Below, in pieces: positions 1 to 8,988 of a stretch of DNA of 64,000 nucleotides. Below the pieces are notes generated by a model. That model was given only the letters and a program-made list of their open reading frames with translations, did no database searches and was not told where the DNA came from. A program made the translations under genes and the position numbers. The stretch covers positions 1,441,001 through 1,505,000 of the forward strand of contig NZ_CP029254.1 in the NCBI RefSeq assembly GCF_003122365.1. The letters run 5' to 3'. The DNA is from Streptomyces spongiicola (lineage in GTDB: Bacteria; Actinomycetota; Actinomycetes; Streptomycetales; Streptomycetaceae). Positions within the stretch are counted from its first letter, which is position 1; the number at the start of each line of letters is the position of its first letter.

Positions 1-187
1 TCAGGTCGGGCCGGTGGACGATGCCGCGGACGGTGTGGCGGGTGGTCTGGGGCCGGTTGGAGGTGATGGCCACCTTCTGGCCCACCAGAGCGTTCGTGAG
101 GGTGGACTTGCCCGCGTTGGGGCGGCCGACGAAGCAGGCGAAACCGGCGCGGTGCGGCGCCTCGGATCCGGGGGTGTGAACGCTCAT
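1..187 (-). CDS. era: GTPase Era, N-terminal fragment (runs off the window)
   Basis: Only the first 62 residues are inside the window; the gene continues beyond base 1. The fragment carries the G1/P-loop GRPNAGKS at residues 21-28 and the Era-type segment [14 protein letters not shown] just after it, the switch I region. Era is a membrane-associated GTPase that binds 16S rRNA and assists 30S subunit assembly. The ATG at 187 is the first start in frame. It lies at the downstream end of a leftward gene group (phoH, ybeY, CBS protein) that in many bacteria travels with era, although here a surface-protein pair separates them. The identification is firm; the rest of the protein, including the KH domain, cannot be checked. 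Confidence 0.93.
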   Translation of the reverse strand, partial: MSVHTPGSEAPHRAGFACFVGRPNAGKSTLTNALVGQKVAITSNRPQTTRHTVRGIVHRPDL

Positions 188-552
188 GCGGGCCATTCTC
201 CCCGATCCGCGGGGCGACCACGCACCACGTGCCCGGCGGGGCGGGCCCGGGCGCCCGGCGACGGGCAAGCGCCCCGGGGCCGGGTGGGACGGTCGCACAC
301 GGCCGCACACGGCCGCTCGGCGGCCACGCCTGCGGCCCCGGGACCGGGCGGGCCCCGCGTCTTCCCGGGAGCCGCCCCGAGGGTCCGCTTCCGCGCCTCG
401 GCGGGGCCGCCGCGCGGGGTCTGCCGCGAGCACGCGACCCGGCTGCCCCCGGCCCGTCCCCTGCCGCCCCCTGCCGTCCCCGCGGCGCCGGCCGGCGGCT
501 CCCGGCGCCACCGCGGCGGGCCGATTCCGCGAGCGCGACCCGGTGGCCCGGC
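188..552. other. Intergenic spacer without a recognisable gene
   Basis: About 365 bases of extremely GC-rich sequence between era and the DUF916-type gene. Long open frames exist on both strands but are low-complexity Arg/Pro/Gly strings without domains. Apart from the hairpin at its right edge I see nothing definite. An era promoter must lie here, but no convincing -35/-10 pair was found. Confidence 0.5.
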
Positions 553-572
553 GGGAAGGCGTCAGCCTTCCC
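553..572 (-). terminator. Hairpin overlapping the stop codon of the DUF916-type gene
   Basis: Perfect 8-bp inverted repeat gggaaggc / gccttccc with a 4-base loop. The TGA stop (562-564) lies in the loop and stem. It is compact and placed exactly at the gene end, so it probably acts as a rho-independent-like terminator without a U tract, as is common in Streptomyces. Confidence 0.5.
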
Positions 573-1632
573 GTACCGCCAGACGCCCTGCCCGGAGTCC
601 TGCCCGGCGCCTTGCCCGGAACCGCAGCAGCACCCCGGCCCCGGCGGCGGCCAGGGCGGCGGCGACCAGCCAGGGCACGGCGAGGAAGGACACCGAGCCG
701 GTTCCGCGGGTGTCGCCCGCGCTCGCGGTGAGGGTCACCTCACCCCGGTCGAGCTGCGGGGCTCCGGCCCAGCTCGCGGTGAGCCGGATCCTCTGCCGCG
801 GCAGCAGTTCGCCGGGCACGCCGGTCAGGTCCCGGGCCAGCAGGGTGCGGCCGAAGAGGCCCTCGGCACGCAGGACGACCTTCGGATCGAGGGTGACGTT
901 GCCGCGGTTGTGCAGTGTGTACGAGATCAGGGCGCTGCTGTCGCCGGTACCGGGGACGAGGGGTTTGTCCGGGGTGTAGCGGACGTCCTCGACGGCGAGC
1001 GCGGGCACGGCCGGGCCGTTCACACGGAGGTGGACGCGGGCGCCGACGGCCCGCTGGACGCCGACGCCCACGGCTCCCCCGGGCCCTGCGGCGACGCGTT
1101 CGTCGAGGGCGACCAGCGCGCCCGGGTGGTCGCCGGGCTCTGCGTCCTCGGGGACGGTCAGGGTGTACGGGACGGTGACCGAGGAGCGGGCGGGCACCGT
1201 CACCCGGGTGCGGTCCGGCTCCGCCCAGGCACCGACACCGCGCTGCCTCTCCTGGCGGGTGCGGACGGCGAAGCCCCCGTCCCTGGGGGTGTTGTGGGCG
1301 TCCGCCGCGTACAGCAGGAACGTCATCGGCGCGGTGGTCTTGTTGGTCACGGTGACGCTGTCGGTGAGCGTGGTGCCGGGATCGGCGGAGAGGTAGAAGT
1401 ACGGGCGGCGGCCCGGTCCGGAGGCCGTGGGCTCGACGGACCACTCGCCGTTGTCGGCGGAGTGCGCGGCGGGGGCGGCGTACAGGAGCGCGGCCAGCGC
1501 GAGGAGGGCTGCGAGCAGCGGGAGGAGCGGCGCGGGACGAGGGACGAGGGGCGCGGGACGAGGAAGGAGGGGCGCGGGACGAGGAAGGAGCGGCGCGGGA
1601 CGAGGGACGAGGGGCGCGGGCAGTCTTCGCAC
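562..1632 (-). CDS. WxL-locus type secreted/membrane protein (DUF916-like)
   Basis: 356 aa. The GTG at 1632 is chosen because it is preceded by a purine-rich GGGGGAA and is followed directly by an Arg-rich n-region. The signal sequence is odd: residues 4-38 are five copies of a 7-residue Pro-Arg-Pro-Ala-Pro-Leu-Leu/Val unit before a normal hydrophobic stretch ending in AAPAAHS-A near residue 60. The exported part has a DUF916-like N-terminal domain ([20 protein letters not shown], residues 80-100) and a beta-sandwich middle ([20 protein letters not shown]). A single transmembrane helix ([18 protein letters not shown]) and an Arg-rich cytoplasmic tail end it. In Firmicutes such proteins bind peptidoglycan and accompany WxL proteins; here the upstream gene encodes a WxL-like protein, supporting that role. 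Function in actinomycetes is inferred. Confidence 0.75.
   Translation of the reverse strand: MRRLPAPLVPRPAPLLPRPAPLLPRPAPLVPRPAPLLPLLAALLALAALLYAAPAAHSADNGEWSVEPTASGPGRRPYFYLSADPGTTLTDSVTVTNKTTAPMTFLLYAADAHNTPRDGGFAVRTRQERQRGVGAWAEPDRTRVTVPARSSVTVPYTLTVPEDAEPGDHPGALVALDERVAAGPGGAVGVGVQRAVGARVHLRVNGPAVPALAVEDVRYTPDKPLVPGTGDSSALISYTLHNRGNVTLDPKVVLRAEGLFGRTLLARDLTGVPGELLPRQRIRLTASWAGAPQLDRGEVTLTASAGDTRGTGSVSFLAVPWLVAAALAAAGAGVLLRFRARRRAGLRAGRLAVREG
1521..1624 (-). repeat. 21-bp tandem repeat coding a 7-residue signal-peptide repeat
   Basis: About five near-identical 21-bp units (core gggcgcgggacgaggaaggag, 21 bp long, on the + strand) lie inside the 5' end of the DUF916-type gene. Each adds one Pro-Arg-Pro-Ala-Pro-Leu-Leu/Val unit to the n-region of its signal peptide. 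Because the unit is a multiple of three, copy-number change would keep the frame. Confidence 0.85.
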
Positions 1633-1693
1633 GGGTGCGGTTCCCCCGGGTCGGGGCGGGCCGACCGGGTGCGCGCCCGGCCCGCCGTGGGTG

Positions 1694-3061
1694 TCAGGTG
1701 AGGGTGAGGGTGAGGACTCCGGAGTAGGCGCCGGGGGCGGTGAACGCCGGCACGTCCAGCGACACCTTCGCTCCCGCGGTGAACTCGCCTCCGGTGAGGG
1801 CCGCGTCGGGGGCGGACGCCAGGGTGGCGCCGGCCGTGCCGACGACGCCCGCGGAGCCCGCCGCACAGGTGCTGGGACTGCCGGCCTTGGTGGTGCAGGC
1901 GGGGGTCCAGCTCAGCCGGCCGGCGTCGATCTTCCCGCCGGGACCCGTGAAGTCGGTGACCTTGCCGGTCAGGGACCAGCCCGCGGGCCCGCCGCGGAAG
2001 TCCTTGACGGTCACCGCGTGGAGGTCGCCGGTGGCTGCGCCGCCCTTGCCGAAGTCGACGGACGTCAGCGGGACGGTGTCACCGGCCTGGGTCATGGACA
2101 GGGTTCCGGCCGCGATCGCCGTGGAGAGCTTCTGGCTGTTCGCGGGGACGGGGGTGTCGTCGACGACGGTGTACGCCGCCGGGCCCGCACCCTTGTCGTC
2201 GTTCCAGGCGGTGCCCTCGTAGGCGACGACTCCGGTGGTGGCCTTGTCGGTGACCGTCAGCTGTGCGGAGAAGGTGCCCGTCGCGCTCGCCTTGACGGTC
2301 GCCCGGTCCGCGGTCTCGGCCGAGCCGGCGCGGCCGGCGACGGTGATGTCCGCGAGCGGGGTGAAGTCGGCACCGGTGACGGTCACCTTGTCGCCCGGTC
2401 CGCCGGAAGCCGTGCCGAGCTGGATGGAGCGTTCGTTGGCGCCGGGTTGCTCGGTGGCGACGATCGTCCGCGAGACGGGCGCGGGCGGGTTCGTCACCGT
2501 GCAGGGTGTGTCCAGCTCCATGATGTAGCTGGTGTGGATGTTGTAGTCGCCCGGGGAGAGGGTGATCGAGCCGGGTGCGGTGACCGTGAAGGTGCCGGTC
2601 ATGGAGAACGGCGGGAACGGTGCCTTGCCGGGGACGGGCGGGTTCTTCTTCGGCCCGGCGACGGTGACGCCGCCCTGCTGGGCACCGCCGAGGGTCACGC
2701 TGCCGGTCGGGGTCATGATGTCCGCGGGCAGGGCGAGGTCGACGGGGTTCCCGGCGGCGGGCTTGGTGACCGTGTAGGTGACGGTGACCTTGTCTCCCAC
2801 CCTGGGTGTGGCGTTGTCGACGGTGATCTCGCCCGTGGTCGTGCCGTTGATGGGCGGGATACCGGAGATCGGCGGAGGGACGCAGCGCGTCGGGTAGTCG
2901 ACCTCCTGGGCCGTCCCCGCATGGGCCGTCCCCGTCTGGGCCGTCCCCGTCTGGGCTGCGGCGGAGGGAGCGAGGAGTCCACCGCCGGTGGCCACGAGCG
3001 CGCTCACCCCCAGCAGCGCCGCCCAGCGGCGTCTTAGTGGTGTGGATGGCAGGGATGCCAT
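1694..3061 (-). CDS. Secreted WxL-domain-like surface protein
   Basis: 455 aa. The ATG at 3061 follows AAGGGGGAA, a strong ribosome site. Residues 1-35 form a classical signal peptide ending LLAPSAAAQ. Then comes a threonine/alanine linker in which GTAQ/GTAH recurs four times. Beta-rich modules follow, including an IPT/Ig-like stretch (GGPGDKVTVTGADFTPLADI). The C-terminal domain has both WxL hallmarks in degenerate form: VKDFRGGPAGWSLTG, and a terminal Y-x-x-x-L-T-L-T-L-T (YSGVLTLTLT) at the very end. WxL domains attach non-covalently to peptidoglycan in Firmicutes. The next gene, 61 bp downstream, is the expected DUF916-like partner, so the two probably form one surface complex. No sortase motif is present. 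Confidence 0.75.
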   Translation of the reverse strand: MASLPSTPLRRRWAALLGVSALVATGGGLLAPSAAAQTGTAQTGTAHAGTAQEVDYPTRCVPPPISGIPPINGTTTGEITVDNATPRVGDKVTVTYTVTKPAAGNPVDLALPADIMTPTGSVTLGGAQQGGVTVAGPKKNPPVPGKAPFPPFSMTGTFTVTAPGSITLSPGDYNIHTSYIMELDTPCTVTNPPAPVSRTIVATEQPGANERSIQLGTASGGPGDKVTVTGADFTPLADITVAGRAGSAETADRATVKASATGTFSAQLTVTDKATTGVVAYEGTAWNDDKGAGPAAYTVVDDTPVPANSQKLSTAIAAGTLSMTQAGDTVPLTSVDFGKGGAATGDLHAVTVKDFRGGPAGWSLTGKVTDFTGPGGKIDAGRLSWTPACTTKAGSPSTCAAGSAGVVGTAGATLASAPDAALTGGEFTAGAKVSLDVPAFTAPGAYSGVLTLTLT

Positions 3062-3163
3062 GCGCTTCCCCCTTCGCTCTGCCTCAACTGGGTGGCCGTC
3101 ATTGACGGGGCGGGGGGAAGAGAAGTCAATGGAATCGAGACACATTGACTGATGGCCCATCAG

Positions 3164-3265
3164 ATCGTGTCAAGATCGAGGGCCTCGCGGGCGCGGGACC
3201 GGCCGTCACCGAATCAACAGCAAATCGTGTCGCAAATCGAGGGCCTCGCGGGCGCGGGACCGGCG
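3164..3265. repeat. Two 40-bp direct repeats upstream of the WxL gene
   Basis: Two nearly identical copies begin at 3164 and 3224. Each starts atcgtgt, then atcgagggcctcgcgggcg and gcgggaccggc. The period is about 60 bp, with a 1-base indel. They lie about 100-200 bp upstream of the WxL start codon, where a promoter or operator region would be expected. No known operator was recognised. Confidence 0.7.
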
Positions 3266-3367
3266 CCGCCCGTGCCGTACGGCGAGCTGGGCGCGCGTGG
3301 CCGCCGGAGTCGTCTCAACGGCTCCGCGGGGTCGGGACCGGCGGCCGGCGGGTCGGCGCGCCTTGCG

Positions 3368-3721
3368 TCAGCCCGCCCGCTCGGTCGCCCGCAGAAGGCC
3401 GTCGGGAGCGGCCAGCAGCACCGGTGTTCCGGGGCCGCCGAGGTCGCGGACGGCGGCCCGGTCGGCGTCGGCGACCGTGTCGGCGTCGGTGACGACAGCC
3501 GCGGCTTCCAGGGACTTGGCGCCGCTGGCCACGGCCATCGCGACCGCCGTCTGGAGGGCGGTCAGCCGCAGCGATTCCAGCGCCACCGTGCCGGCGACGT
3601 ACGTACGGCCCGTCTCGTCCCGCACCGCCGCGCCCTCGGGAACGCCGTTGCGGGCGCGGGCGCTGCGCGCCAGCGTGATGATCTTGCGGTCCTCGGGGGC
3701 GAGTCCGGAGCTGTCGGTCAT
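3368..3721 (-). CDS. Cytidine deaminase-like protein lacking the zinc motifs
   Basis: 117 aa, ATG at 3721. Length and overall pattern (IITLARSARARNGVPEGAAVRDETGRTYVAG, in pieces, then TALQTAVAMAVASG) match small homotetrameric cytidine deaminases. Genes like this one are often annotated cytidine deaminase. However, the family needs a C/H-A-E motif after the NVENAS-like strand and a PCxxC motif, and neither is present: the first is TALESLRLTALQTA, and the protein has no cysteine at all. It therefore probably is not an active zinc deaminase. It sits in the phoH-ybeY-era neighbourhood, where a true cdd is common. TATGCT lies exactly 6 bases upstream of the start, suggesting a leaderless mRNA. 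Confidence 0.7.
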   Translation of the reverse strand: MTDSSGLAPEDRKIITLARSARARNGVPEGAAVRDETGRTYVAGTVALESLRLTALQTAVAMAVASGAKSLEAAAVVTDADTVADADRAAVRDLGGPGTPVLLAAPDGLLRATERAG

Positions 3722-3802
3722 GGGACGAGCATAGTTCGCGGCACGGACACCCCGGGCGGGCGCCTGCCCGCGCGGGGCGCAGCGGGTGCGGGGCCGAGGA
3801 GC

Positions 3803-3856
3803 CGGGGGTGCCCGCCGGGGGTGCCCGCCCGGGGGTGCCCGCCCGGGGTGCGCGGC
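3803..3856. repeat. 14/15-bp tandem repeat in spacer
   Basis: About four copies of a unit ccgggggtgcccg(cc) between the MmcQ/YjbR-like gene and the deaminase-like gene. No coding role is seen. Confidence 0.6.
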
Positions 3857-3879
3857 CGAAGAGCCCGGGGCGCGCGGCC

Positions 3880-4245
3880 TCAGGGGCGGTCGAGGCGGAG
3901 CCGCTGCGCCTTCGGCAGGCCGGCGACGACCAGGTCGTAGGAGTCCTCGATGAGCTCCCGGACCATCCGGGTCGGGAGCTGCCCCACCGTGACGGTGTTC
4001 CAGTGGCGCTTGTTGAGGTGGTAGCCGGGGACGACCGCCGGGTACTCCGCGCGCAGCCGGACCGCCTCGTCGGGATCGCACTTCAGCGACACCGTCAGCG
4101 GGGTGGCCGCCAGGTCGGACAGGGCGAACATCCGCCCGGCGACCTTGAAGACGGAGACGTCGGGGCCGAAGGGGAAGTCCTCCACCGCGGCGTTCTGCTC
4201 AAGGCAGAGCTCCCTCAGCCGGCGGGGCGTCAGCGGGCCGCTCAC
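3880..4245 (-). CDS. MmcQ/YjbR family DNA-binding-fold protein
   Basis: 121 aa. GTG start at 4245 overlapping the TGA of the upstream CBS-domain gene (GTGA), so translation is probably coupled. Family features are visible: the opening LRELCLEQNAAVEDFPFGPDVSVFKV, split around residues 10-35, the FALSDL strand, LTVSLKCDPDEAVRLR, and the central GYHLNKRHWNTVTV motif (residues 73-86) typical of the CyaY-like MmcQ/YjbR fold. The C-terminal helix is ELIEDSYDLVVAGLPK. Members have a double-wing DNA-binding-like fold but no agreed biological role. The operon position next to phoH/ybeY gives no further clue. Confidence 0.88.
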   Translation of the reverse strand: MSGPLTPRRLRELCLEQNAAVEDFPFGPDVSVFKVAGRMFALSDLAATPLTVSLKCDPDEAVRLRAEYPAVVPGYHLNKRHWNTVTVGQLPTRMVRELIEDSYDLVVAGLPKAQRLRLDRP

Positions 4246-5510
4246 GCCGGCTCCACGAGCACGGTGACGATCTTGTTCCGGCGGCCGGCGGGGGACTCGG
4301 CGGTCAGCCGCAGGGCGCGGCCGTCCGGGAGTTCGACCTGGACGCTGGCACCGGAGATCGGAACCCGGCCGAGGGACTTGGCCAGCAGTCCCCCGACGGT
4401 CTCCACGTCCTCGTCGTCGTAGGCGTCGAGGCCGAACAGCTCGCCGAGGTCGCCGATGTCGAGCCGGGCGGTGACGCGGTAGCGCGAGTCGCCGAGTTCC
4501 TGCACGGGCGGCAGCTCCCGGTCGTACTCGTCGGTGATCTCGCCGACGATCTCCTCCAGGATGTCCTCGATGGTGACGATGCCGGCCGTGCCGCCGTACT
4601 CGTCGATGACGACGGCGACGTGGTTGCGCTCCCGCTGCATCTCGCGCAGCAGATCGCCCGCGTTCTTGGTGTCGGGCACGAAGGCCGCCGGGCGCATCGC
4701 CGTCGAGACCAGCTCGGTCTCCGCGTCCCGGCTGATGTGGGTCTTGCGGACCAGGTCCTTCAGATACACGATCCCGACGACGTCGTCCTCGTTCTCCCCG
4801 GTGACCGGGATGCGGGAGAAACCGGAACGCAGGGCGAGGGTCAGCGCCTGGCGGATGGTCTTGTAGCGCTCGATGGCGACGAGGTCCGTCCGCGGGACCA
4901 TCACCTCCCGGACGAGGGTGTCGCCGAGCTCGAAGACGGAGTGGACCATCTTCCGCTCCTCGGCCTCGATCAGGGACTCCTGCTCGGCGAGGTCGACCAT
5001 CGCGCGCAGTTCGGCCTCGCTGGCGAAGGGGCCCTTGCGGAAGCCCTTGCCCGGGGTCAGCGCGTTGCCGATGAGGATGAGCAGCTGCGGGATCGGCCCC
5101 ATGATCCGGGCCAGCGGGAGCAGGACGTACGCGGCGGCCGTCGCCGTGTTGAGCGGGTGCTGGCGGCCGATGGTGCGCGGGGAGACGCCGACGGCGACAT
5201 AGGAGACGAGGACCATCACGCCGATGGCGACGGTCAGCGCCTGCCAGGTCTTGGCGAACTCCTGGAGGCAGGCATAGGTGACCAGCGCCCCGGCCGCCAT
5301 CTCGCAGGCGACCCGCACGAGCAGGGCGACGTTGAGGTAGCGCGTCGGGTCGGAGGCGACCTGGACCAGGCGGGCGGCGCCGCGCCGCCCGGACCGCAGC
5401 GCCTCGGCGGCACGGAAGCCGGACACCCGGGCGATGCCGGCCTCGGCGCAGGCGGCGAGCCAGGCGACGACGACCAGGGCGACGGCGCCGATGACGAGTT
5501 GGACGCTCAT
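4242..5510 (-). CDS. CNNM/CorC-type CBS-domain membrane protein (hemolysin family)
   Basis: 422 aa; ATG at 5510 overlaps the ybeY stop (ATGA). The N-terminal half (residues 1-170) is a DUF21/CNNM transmembrane domain starting [21 protein letters not shown]. Two CBS domains follow from about residue 200 ([23 protein letters not shown]; later [20 protein letters not shown], which is the usual CorC/HlyC signature). A C-terminal CorC_HlyC transporter-associated domain ends the protein ([14 protein letters not shown]). Such proteins affect Mg2+/Co2+ efflux or resistance; the old hemolysin label is not supported biochemically. Gene order ybeY-CBS protein-era is common in bacteria, so this is a core gene. 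Confidence 0.92.
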   Translation of the reverse strand: MSVQLVIGAVALVVVAWLAACAEAGIARVSGFRAAEALRSGRRGAARLVQVASDPTRYLNVALLVRVACEMAAGALVTYACLQEFAKTWQALTVAIGVMVLVSYVAVGVSPRTIGRQHPLNTATAAAYVLLPLARIMGPIPQLLILIGNALTPGKGFRKGPFASEAELRAMVDLAEQESLIEAEERKMVHSVFELGDTLVREVMVPRTDLVAIERYKTIRQALTLALRSGFSRIPVTGENEDDVVGIVYLKDLVRKTHISRDAETELVSTAMRPAAFVPDTKNAGDLLREMQRERNHVAVVIDEYGGTAGIVTIEDILEEIVGEITDEYDRELPPVQELGDSRYRVTARLDIGDLGELFGLDAYDDEDVETVGGLLAKSLGRVPISGASVQVELPDGRALRLTAESPAGRRNKIVTVLVEPA

Positions 5511-6004
5511 GAGACGGTCGGCGCCGGGGACGGACCGGTCAGGCCCTTCTCCGCCCTCCAGCCGTCGACGATCGCCGCCTGCAGACCGAACATCTCGGCG
5601 CGCTCGTCGGGCTCCTCGTGGTCGTACCCGAGCAGGTGGAGGACCCCGTGGACGGTGAGCAGCCGGAGCTCCTCGTCCATGGAGTGGCGGGTCGGCGCCT
5701 CCTCGCCCTGCTTCTTCGCGACCTCGGGGCAGAGCACGATGTCGCCGAGGAGCCCCTCGGGGGGCTCCTCGTCGTCCTTGACCGGCGGACGCAGTTCGTC
5801 CATGGGAAAGGACATGACATCCGTGGGCCCGGGCAGGTCCATCCACTGCATGTGGAGCTGCTCCATGGCCTCGGCGTCCACGACGATCACCGAGAGTTCG
5901 GAGAGCGGGTGGATGCGCATCCGCGCGAGCGCGTAGCGGGCGATGTCGAGGATCGCCTGCTCGTCGACCTCGGTGCCGGACTCGTTGTTGACGTCGATCG
6001 ACAT
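5507..6004 (-). CDS. ybeY: Endoribonuclease YbeY (rRNA maturation factor)
   Basis: 165 aa from the ATG at 6004. The zinc-binding signature [16 protein letters not shown] supplies the three metal-binding His residues. [10 protein letters not shown] and [12 protein letters not shown] are further conserved blocks. YbeY is a single-strand RNase acting in 16S rRNA 3' maturation and late 70S quality control. An in-frame GTG at 6022 overlaps the phoH stop (GTGA) and would add six residues (MKPVST). I prefer the ATG because the conserved protein normally begins MSIDVNNE, but coupled initiation at the GTG is possible. The following CBS gene overlaps by ATGA, so phoH, ybeY and the CBS gene are one tight operon. 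Confidence 0.95.
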   Translation of the reverse strand: MSIDVNNESGTEVDEQAILDIARYALARMRIHPLSELSVIVVDAEAMEQLHMQWMDLPGPTDVMSFPMDELRPPVKDDEEPPEGLLGDIVLCPEVAKKQGEEAPTRHSMDEELRLLTVHGVLHLLGYDHEEPDERAEMFGLQAAIVDGWRAEKGLTGPSPAPTVS

Positions 6005-6018
6005 GGTGCTGACCGGTT

Positions 6019-7041
6019 TCACTTCCCGTTGCTGCCGTTGCGGCTGTCGTACTGCTCGTAGGCGTCGACGATACGGCCCACGAGCTTGTGCCGGACGACA
6101 TCCCGCGATGTCAGCAGGGAGAAGTGCACGTCCGGGACGCCGTCCAGGATCTCCCTGACCTGGCGCAGACCGCTCTTGGTCCCGCCGGGCAGGTCGACCT
6201 GGGTGACGTCACCGGTGATCACGATCTTCGAGTCGAAGCCGAGACGCGTCAGGAACATCTTCATCTGCTCGGGGTTCGTGTTCTGCGCCTCGTCGAGGAT
6301 GATGAACGCGTCGTTGAGCGTGCGGCCGCGCATATACGCCAGCGGCGCCACCTCGATCGTCCCCGCTGCCATCAGACGCGGGATCGAGTCCGGGTCGATC
6401 ATGTCGTGCAGGGCGTCGTACAGCGGCCGCAGATACGGGTCGATCTTCTCGTAGAGCGTGCCGGGCAGGAAGCCGAGGCGCTCGCCCGCCTCGACCGCGG
6501 GCCGGGTGAGGATGATCCGGTTGACCTGCTTGGACTGCAGCGCCTGCACGGCCTTGGCCATCGCCAGGTACGTCTTGCCGGTACCGGCGGGGCCGATGCC
6601 GAAGACGACCGTGTGCTTGTCGATGGCGTCGACATAGCGCTTCTGGTTGAGCGTCTTGGGGCGGATCGTGCGGCCGCGGCTGGACAGGATGTTCTGGGTG
6701 AGGACCTCGGACGGGGTCTCGGGCGCCGCGCCGCCGTCTTCCTCGCGAAGCATGGCGATCGAGCGTTCCACCGCGTCCTCCGTCATCGGCTGCCCGGTGC
6801 GGAGCACGAGCATCATCTCGTCGAAGAGGCGCTGGACGAGTGCGACGTGCCGCTCGTCGCCGACCGCGCTGATCGCATTGCCGCGGACATGGATGTCCAC
6901 GGCCGGGAACGCCTTCTCGATCACGCGCAGCAGGGAGTCACCTGAACCGAGCACGGTCACCATCGGGTGCTTCGCGGGGACGGTGAAGTGGGCTCGTGCC
7001 TGCCCCGGCGCGAGGGTCTGGTCTGTGGGTGTCTGAGTCAT
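6019..7041 (-). CDS. PhoH family ATPase
   Basis: 340 aa. ATG at 7041 with AGAGAG a short distance upstream. Walker A is GPAGTGKT near residue 142, Walker B is FIILDEAQN near residue 240, and the motif GDVTQVDLP follows near residue 265; all are diagnostic of the PhoH-like subfamily of P-loop ATPases. The N-terminal 110 residues contain the KH-like segment seen in longer PhoH proteins ([18 protein letters not shown]). PhoH-like proteins are predicted RNA-linked ATPases/helicases, commonly encoded just upstream of ybeY as here. The exact substrate is unknown. Confidence 0.95.
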   Translation of the reverse strand: MTQTPTDQTLAPGQARAHFTVPAKHPMVTVLGSGDSLLRVIEKAFPAVDIHVRGNAISAVGDERHVALVQRLFDEMMLVLRTGQPMTEDAVERSIAMLREEDGGAAPETPSEVLTQNILSSRGRTIRPKTLNQKRYVDAIDKHTVVFGIGPAGTGKTYLAMAKAVQALQSKQVNRIILTRPAVEAGERLGFLPGTLYEKIDPYLRPLYDALHDMIDPDSIPRLMAAGTIEVAPLAYMRGRTLNDAFIILDEAQNTNPEQMKMFLTRLGFDSKIVITGDVTQVDLPGGTKSGLRQVREILDGVPDVHFSLLTSRDVVRHKLVGRIVDAYEQYDSRNGSNGK

Positions 7042-7385
7042 GGGCCGGCTCTCTGGCCTGCGCGTACCTCCCGTTGCGAGGTTCTCGCCGCTCGACAACC
7101 TCTGGGATACCAGCCTACGACCCCGCACGGACAGTCCCTAAGCGCTTTTCCACACCCCTCGGGAACCGCCTCCCCGTTTCCCCGTCTTCTCGGGGGTGCG
7201 GGGGGCGCCGGGGCGCGGGGGCGCGGGGGCGCGGGGACTCGGAGGCTCGGGGCGGGTCGGTGCGGATCGGTGGCGGGGTCCGGTGCGCGTGAGGGCAGGG
7301 CAAGGAGGGGGCAGCTACGCGGACGGGGAGGGGAGTCGGGGGCAGGTGGCAGGGGCGGCAGGAGTGGGCCCGGGTTCCGGTGGTG
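7042..7385. other. Spacer with phoH promoter region and GC repeats
   Basis: 344 bases. On the minus strand, TAGGCT (around 7116-7121) about 75 bp upstream of phoH is the best -10 candidate; no clear -35 partner was found. From 7195 to 7240 the + strand repeats gcgcggggg several times. The remaining frames are Arg/Gly-rich and not credible genes. Confidence 0.45.
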
Positions 7386-8495
7386 TCAGGCAGGCCGCCG
7401 GAAGCCGATCGTCGGGAGCGCGCGGGGCAGCGGCCAGGGGCGGCCGGGAGCGGGAACGAGCCCGGCCAGGAAGGCGTAGCGGGCGAGCGCCTCGGGGTCC
7501 TGGTCCGCGCAGCCCCGGACGTACCGCCACCACGCCGCCACCTCGGTCCAGCCGGGCGCCGACAGCGATCCGCCGAACTCCCGCACGGACAGCGCGGCGG
7601 TCAGGCCGGCGAAGGCGAGGCGGTCCGCGAGCGGCCAGCCTGCGAGAGTGCCGGTGACGAAACCCGCCATGAAGACGTCTCCGGCCCCCGTGGGATCCAG
7701 CACCTCGACCGCGATCGCCGGGACCTCGGCCGACTCGCCGGAAGCGCCGTCCACGGCGTACGCGCCGTCGGCGCCCAGAGTGACGACCGCGAGGGGCACC
7801 TTCTCGGCAAGCACCCGGGCGGCCGCGCGGGGGCAGTCGGTGCGGGTGTAGCGCATCGCCTCCTCGGCGTTGGGCAGGAACGCCTCGCACAGTTCCAGGT
7901 CGTGCAGGGCGCGCAGGTCCCAGCGGCCGGATTCGTCCCAGCCGACGTCGGCGAAGATCCGGGCTCCCCGGCCGGCCGCCTCCGCGATCCAGGGCTCGAG
8001 GCGGCCCGGCGCGAGCGAGGCGACGGCGGCCCGGGCCCGGGGCGCCACCGCCGGGGCGGTCTCGGACAGGGGGGCCTCGTGGCCGTGCGACACCATGGTG
8101 CGCTCGCCCTCGTACGCCATGGAGACCGTCACCGGGGAGTGCCAGCCGGGCACCGTCCGGGACTGGGAGAGGTCGATGCCCTCGCCCTGCTCCAGGGCGT
8201 CCCGGCAGTAGTCGCCGTAGAAGTCGTCACCGAAGGCCGCGGCGAGGGAGGTGCGCAGGCCGAGCCGGGCCAGTGCGGTGGCCATGTTGGCGACGCCGCC
8301 CGGGCTCTGGCCCATCCCCCGCGCCCAGGTCTCGGTACCGCGGGCCGGAGCGGTGTCGAGCCCGGTGAAGACGATGTCGAGGAAGACGGTGCCGGTGAGG
8401 AACACGTCGCACGCCGGGTCCCCGTCGGTGCGCAGAGCGGCCAACGGGTCGATGTGCGCGGTGTGTTGCTGCTGCTCTCCGTCGGTCGTGATCAC
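7386..8495 (-). CDS. PfkB family carbohydrate/nucleoside kinase
   Basis: 369 aa. GTG at 8495 with GGGAG six bases upstream. PfkB signature 2 is plain: VLDPTGAGDVFMAGF, near residue 285, with the catalytic Asp in GAGD. The N-terminal substrate-binding part has GTVFLDIVFTGLD and the GGVANMATALARLG helix that corresponds to signature 1. The family phosphorylates sugars or nucleosides with ATP. Streptomyces annotations often call this type a carbohydrate or adenosine kinase; the substrate cannot be told from sequence. It stands alone, with a repeat-rich upstream region shared with a divergent MFS gene. Confidence 0.9.
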   Translation of the reverse strand: MITTDGEQQQHTAHIDPLAALRTDGDPACDVFLTGTVFLDIVFTGLDTAPARGTETWARGMGQSPGGVANMATALARLGLRTSLAAAFGDDFYGDYCRDALEQGEGIDLSQSRTVPGWHSPVTVSMAYEGERTMVSHGHEAPLSETAPAVAPRARAAVASLAPGRLEPWIAEAAGRGARIFADVGWDESGRWDLRALHDLELCEAFLPNAEEAMRYTRTDCPRAAARVLAEKVPLAVVTLGADGAYAVDGASGESAEVPAIAVEVLDPTGAGDVFMAGFVTGTLAGWPLADRLAFAGLTAALSVREFGGSLSAPGWTEVAAWWRYVRGCADQDPEALARYAFLAGLVPAPGRPWPLPRALPTIGFRRPA

Positions 8496-8570
8496 GGTGG
8501 CTCCCGGATGGCCGTGCGCTGCGTGCAAAGAGCGGTCCGAATCATGACAGTGTGCCTGATCCGGGCCCGT

Positions 8571-8672
8571 GCGCGACCCGCGCACGACCCGCGCACGACC
8601 CGCGAGCGGCCCTCTCGCGGCACTTGTACGGCACTTGTACGGCGCTTGCACGGCGCTTGCACGGCGCTTGCG
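8571..8672. repeat. Two adjacent 11-bp tandem arrays between divergent genes
   Basis: 8571-8606 holds three to four copies of gcacgacccgc. 8618-8672 holds five copies of cggcacttgta / cggcgcttgca. Both have an exact 11-bp period, about one helical turn. They lie in the divergent intergenic region (8496-8988) between the PfkB kinase and the MFS gene. The rest of that spacer has no credible coding sequence. Confidence 0.8.
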
Positions 8673-8988
8673 AGCCTGGGCCCGGGACCTTCCGCGACCC
8701 TCGCCCGGCGGTGGGCCCGGGGTTTCCGGCGGCCCGCCCCCACGGCCCTGGCCCGGGGCGTCGGGAGGGGGTCCGGGATCAGGGTCGGCATCGTCCGGGA
8801 GCGGACCTCGACCAGGAAAAAGGGCCTCTGCTACCCGGTAGTCCACACCGCAAACCAGATGTGTCCCGCATCACATCCTTCCGGCTTCTCCGCCGCCCGG
8901 GGTGCTTGATACAAATTGGCGCGCGTTCCCGTGCAGCAGTCACCGGGCGCTCTCTCTCCTCCTCGCCCGTGAGGCGCGGTGGATCCCC

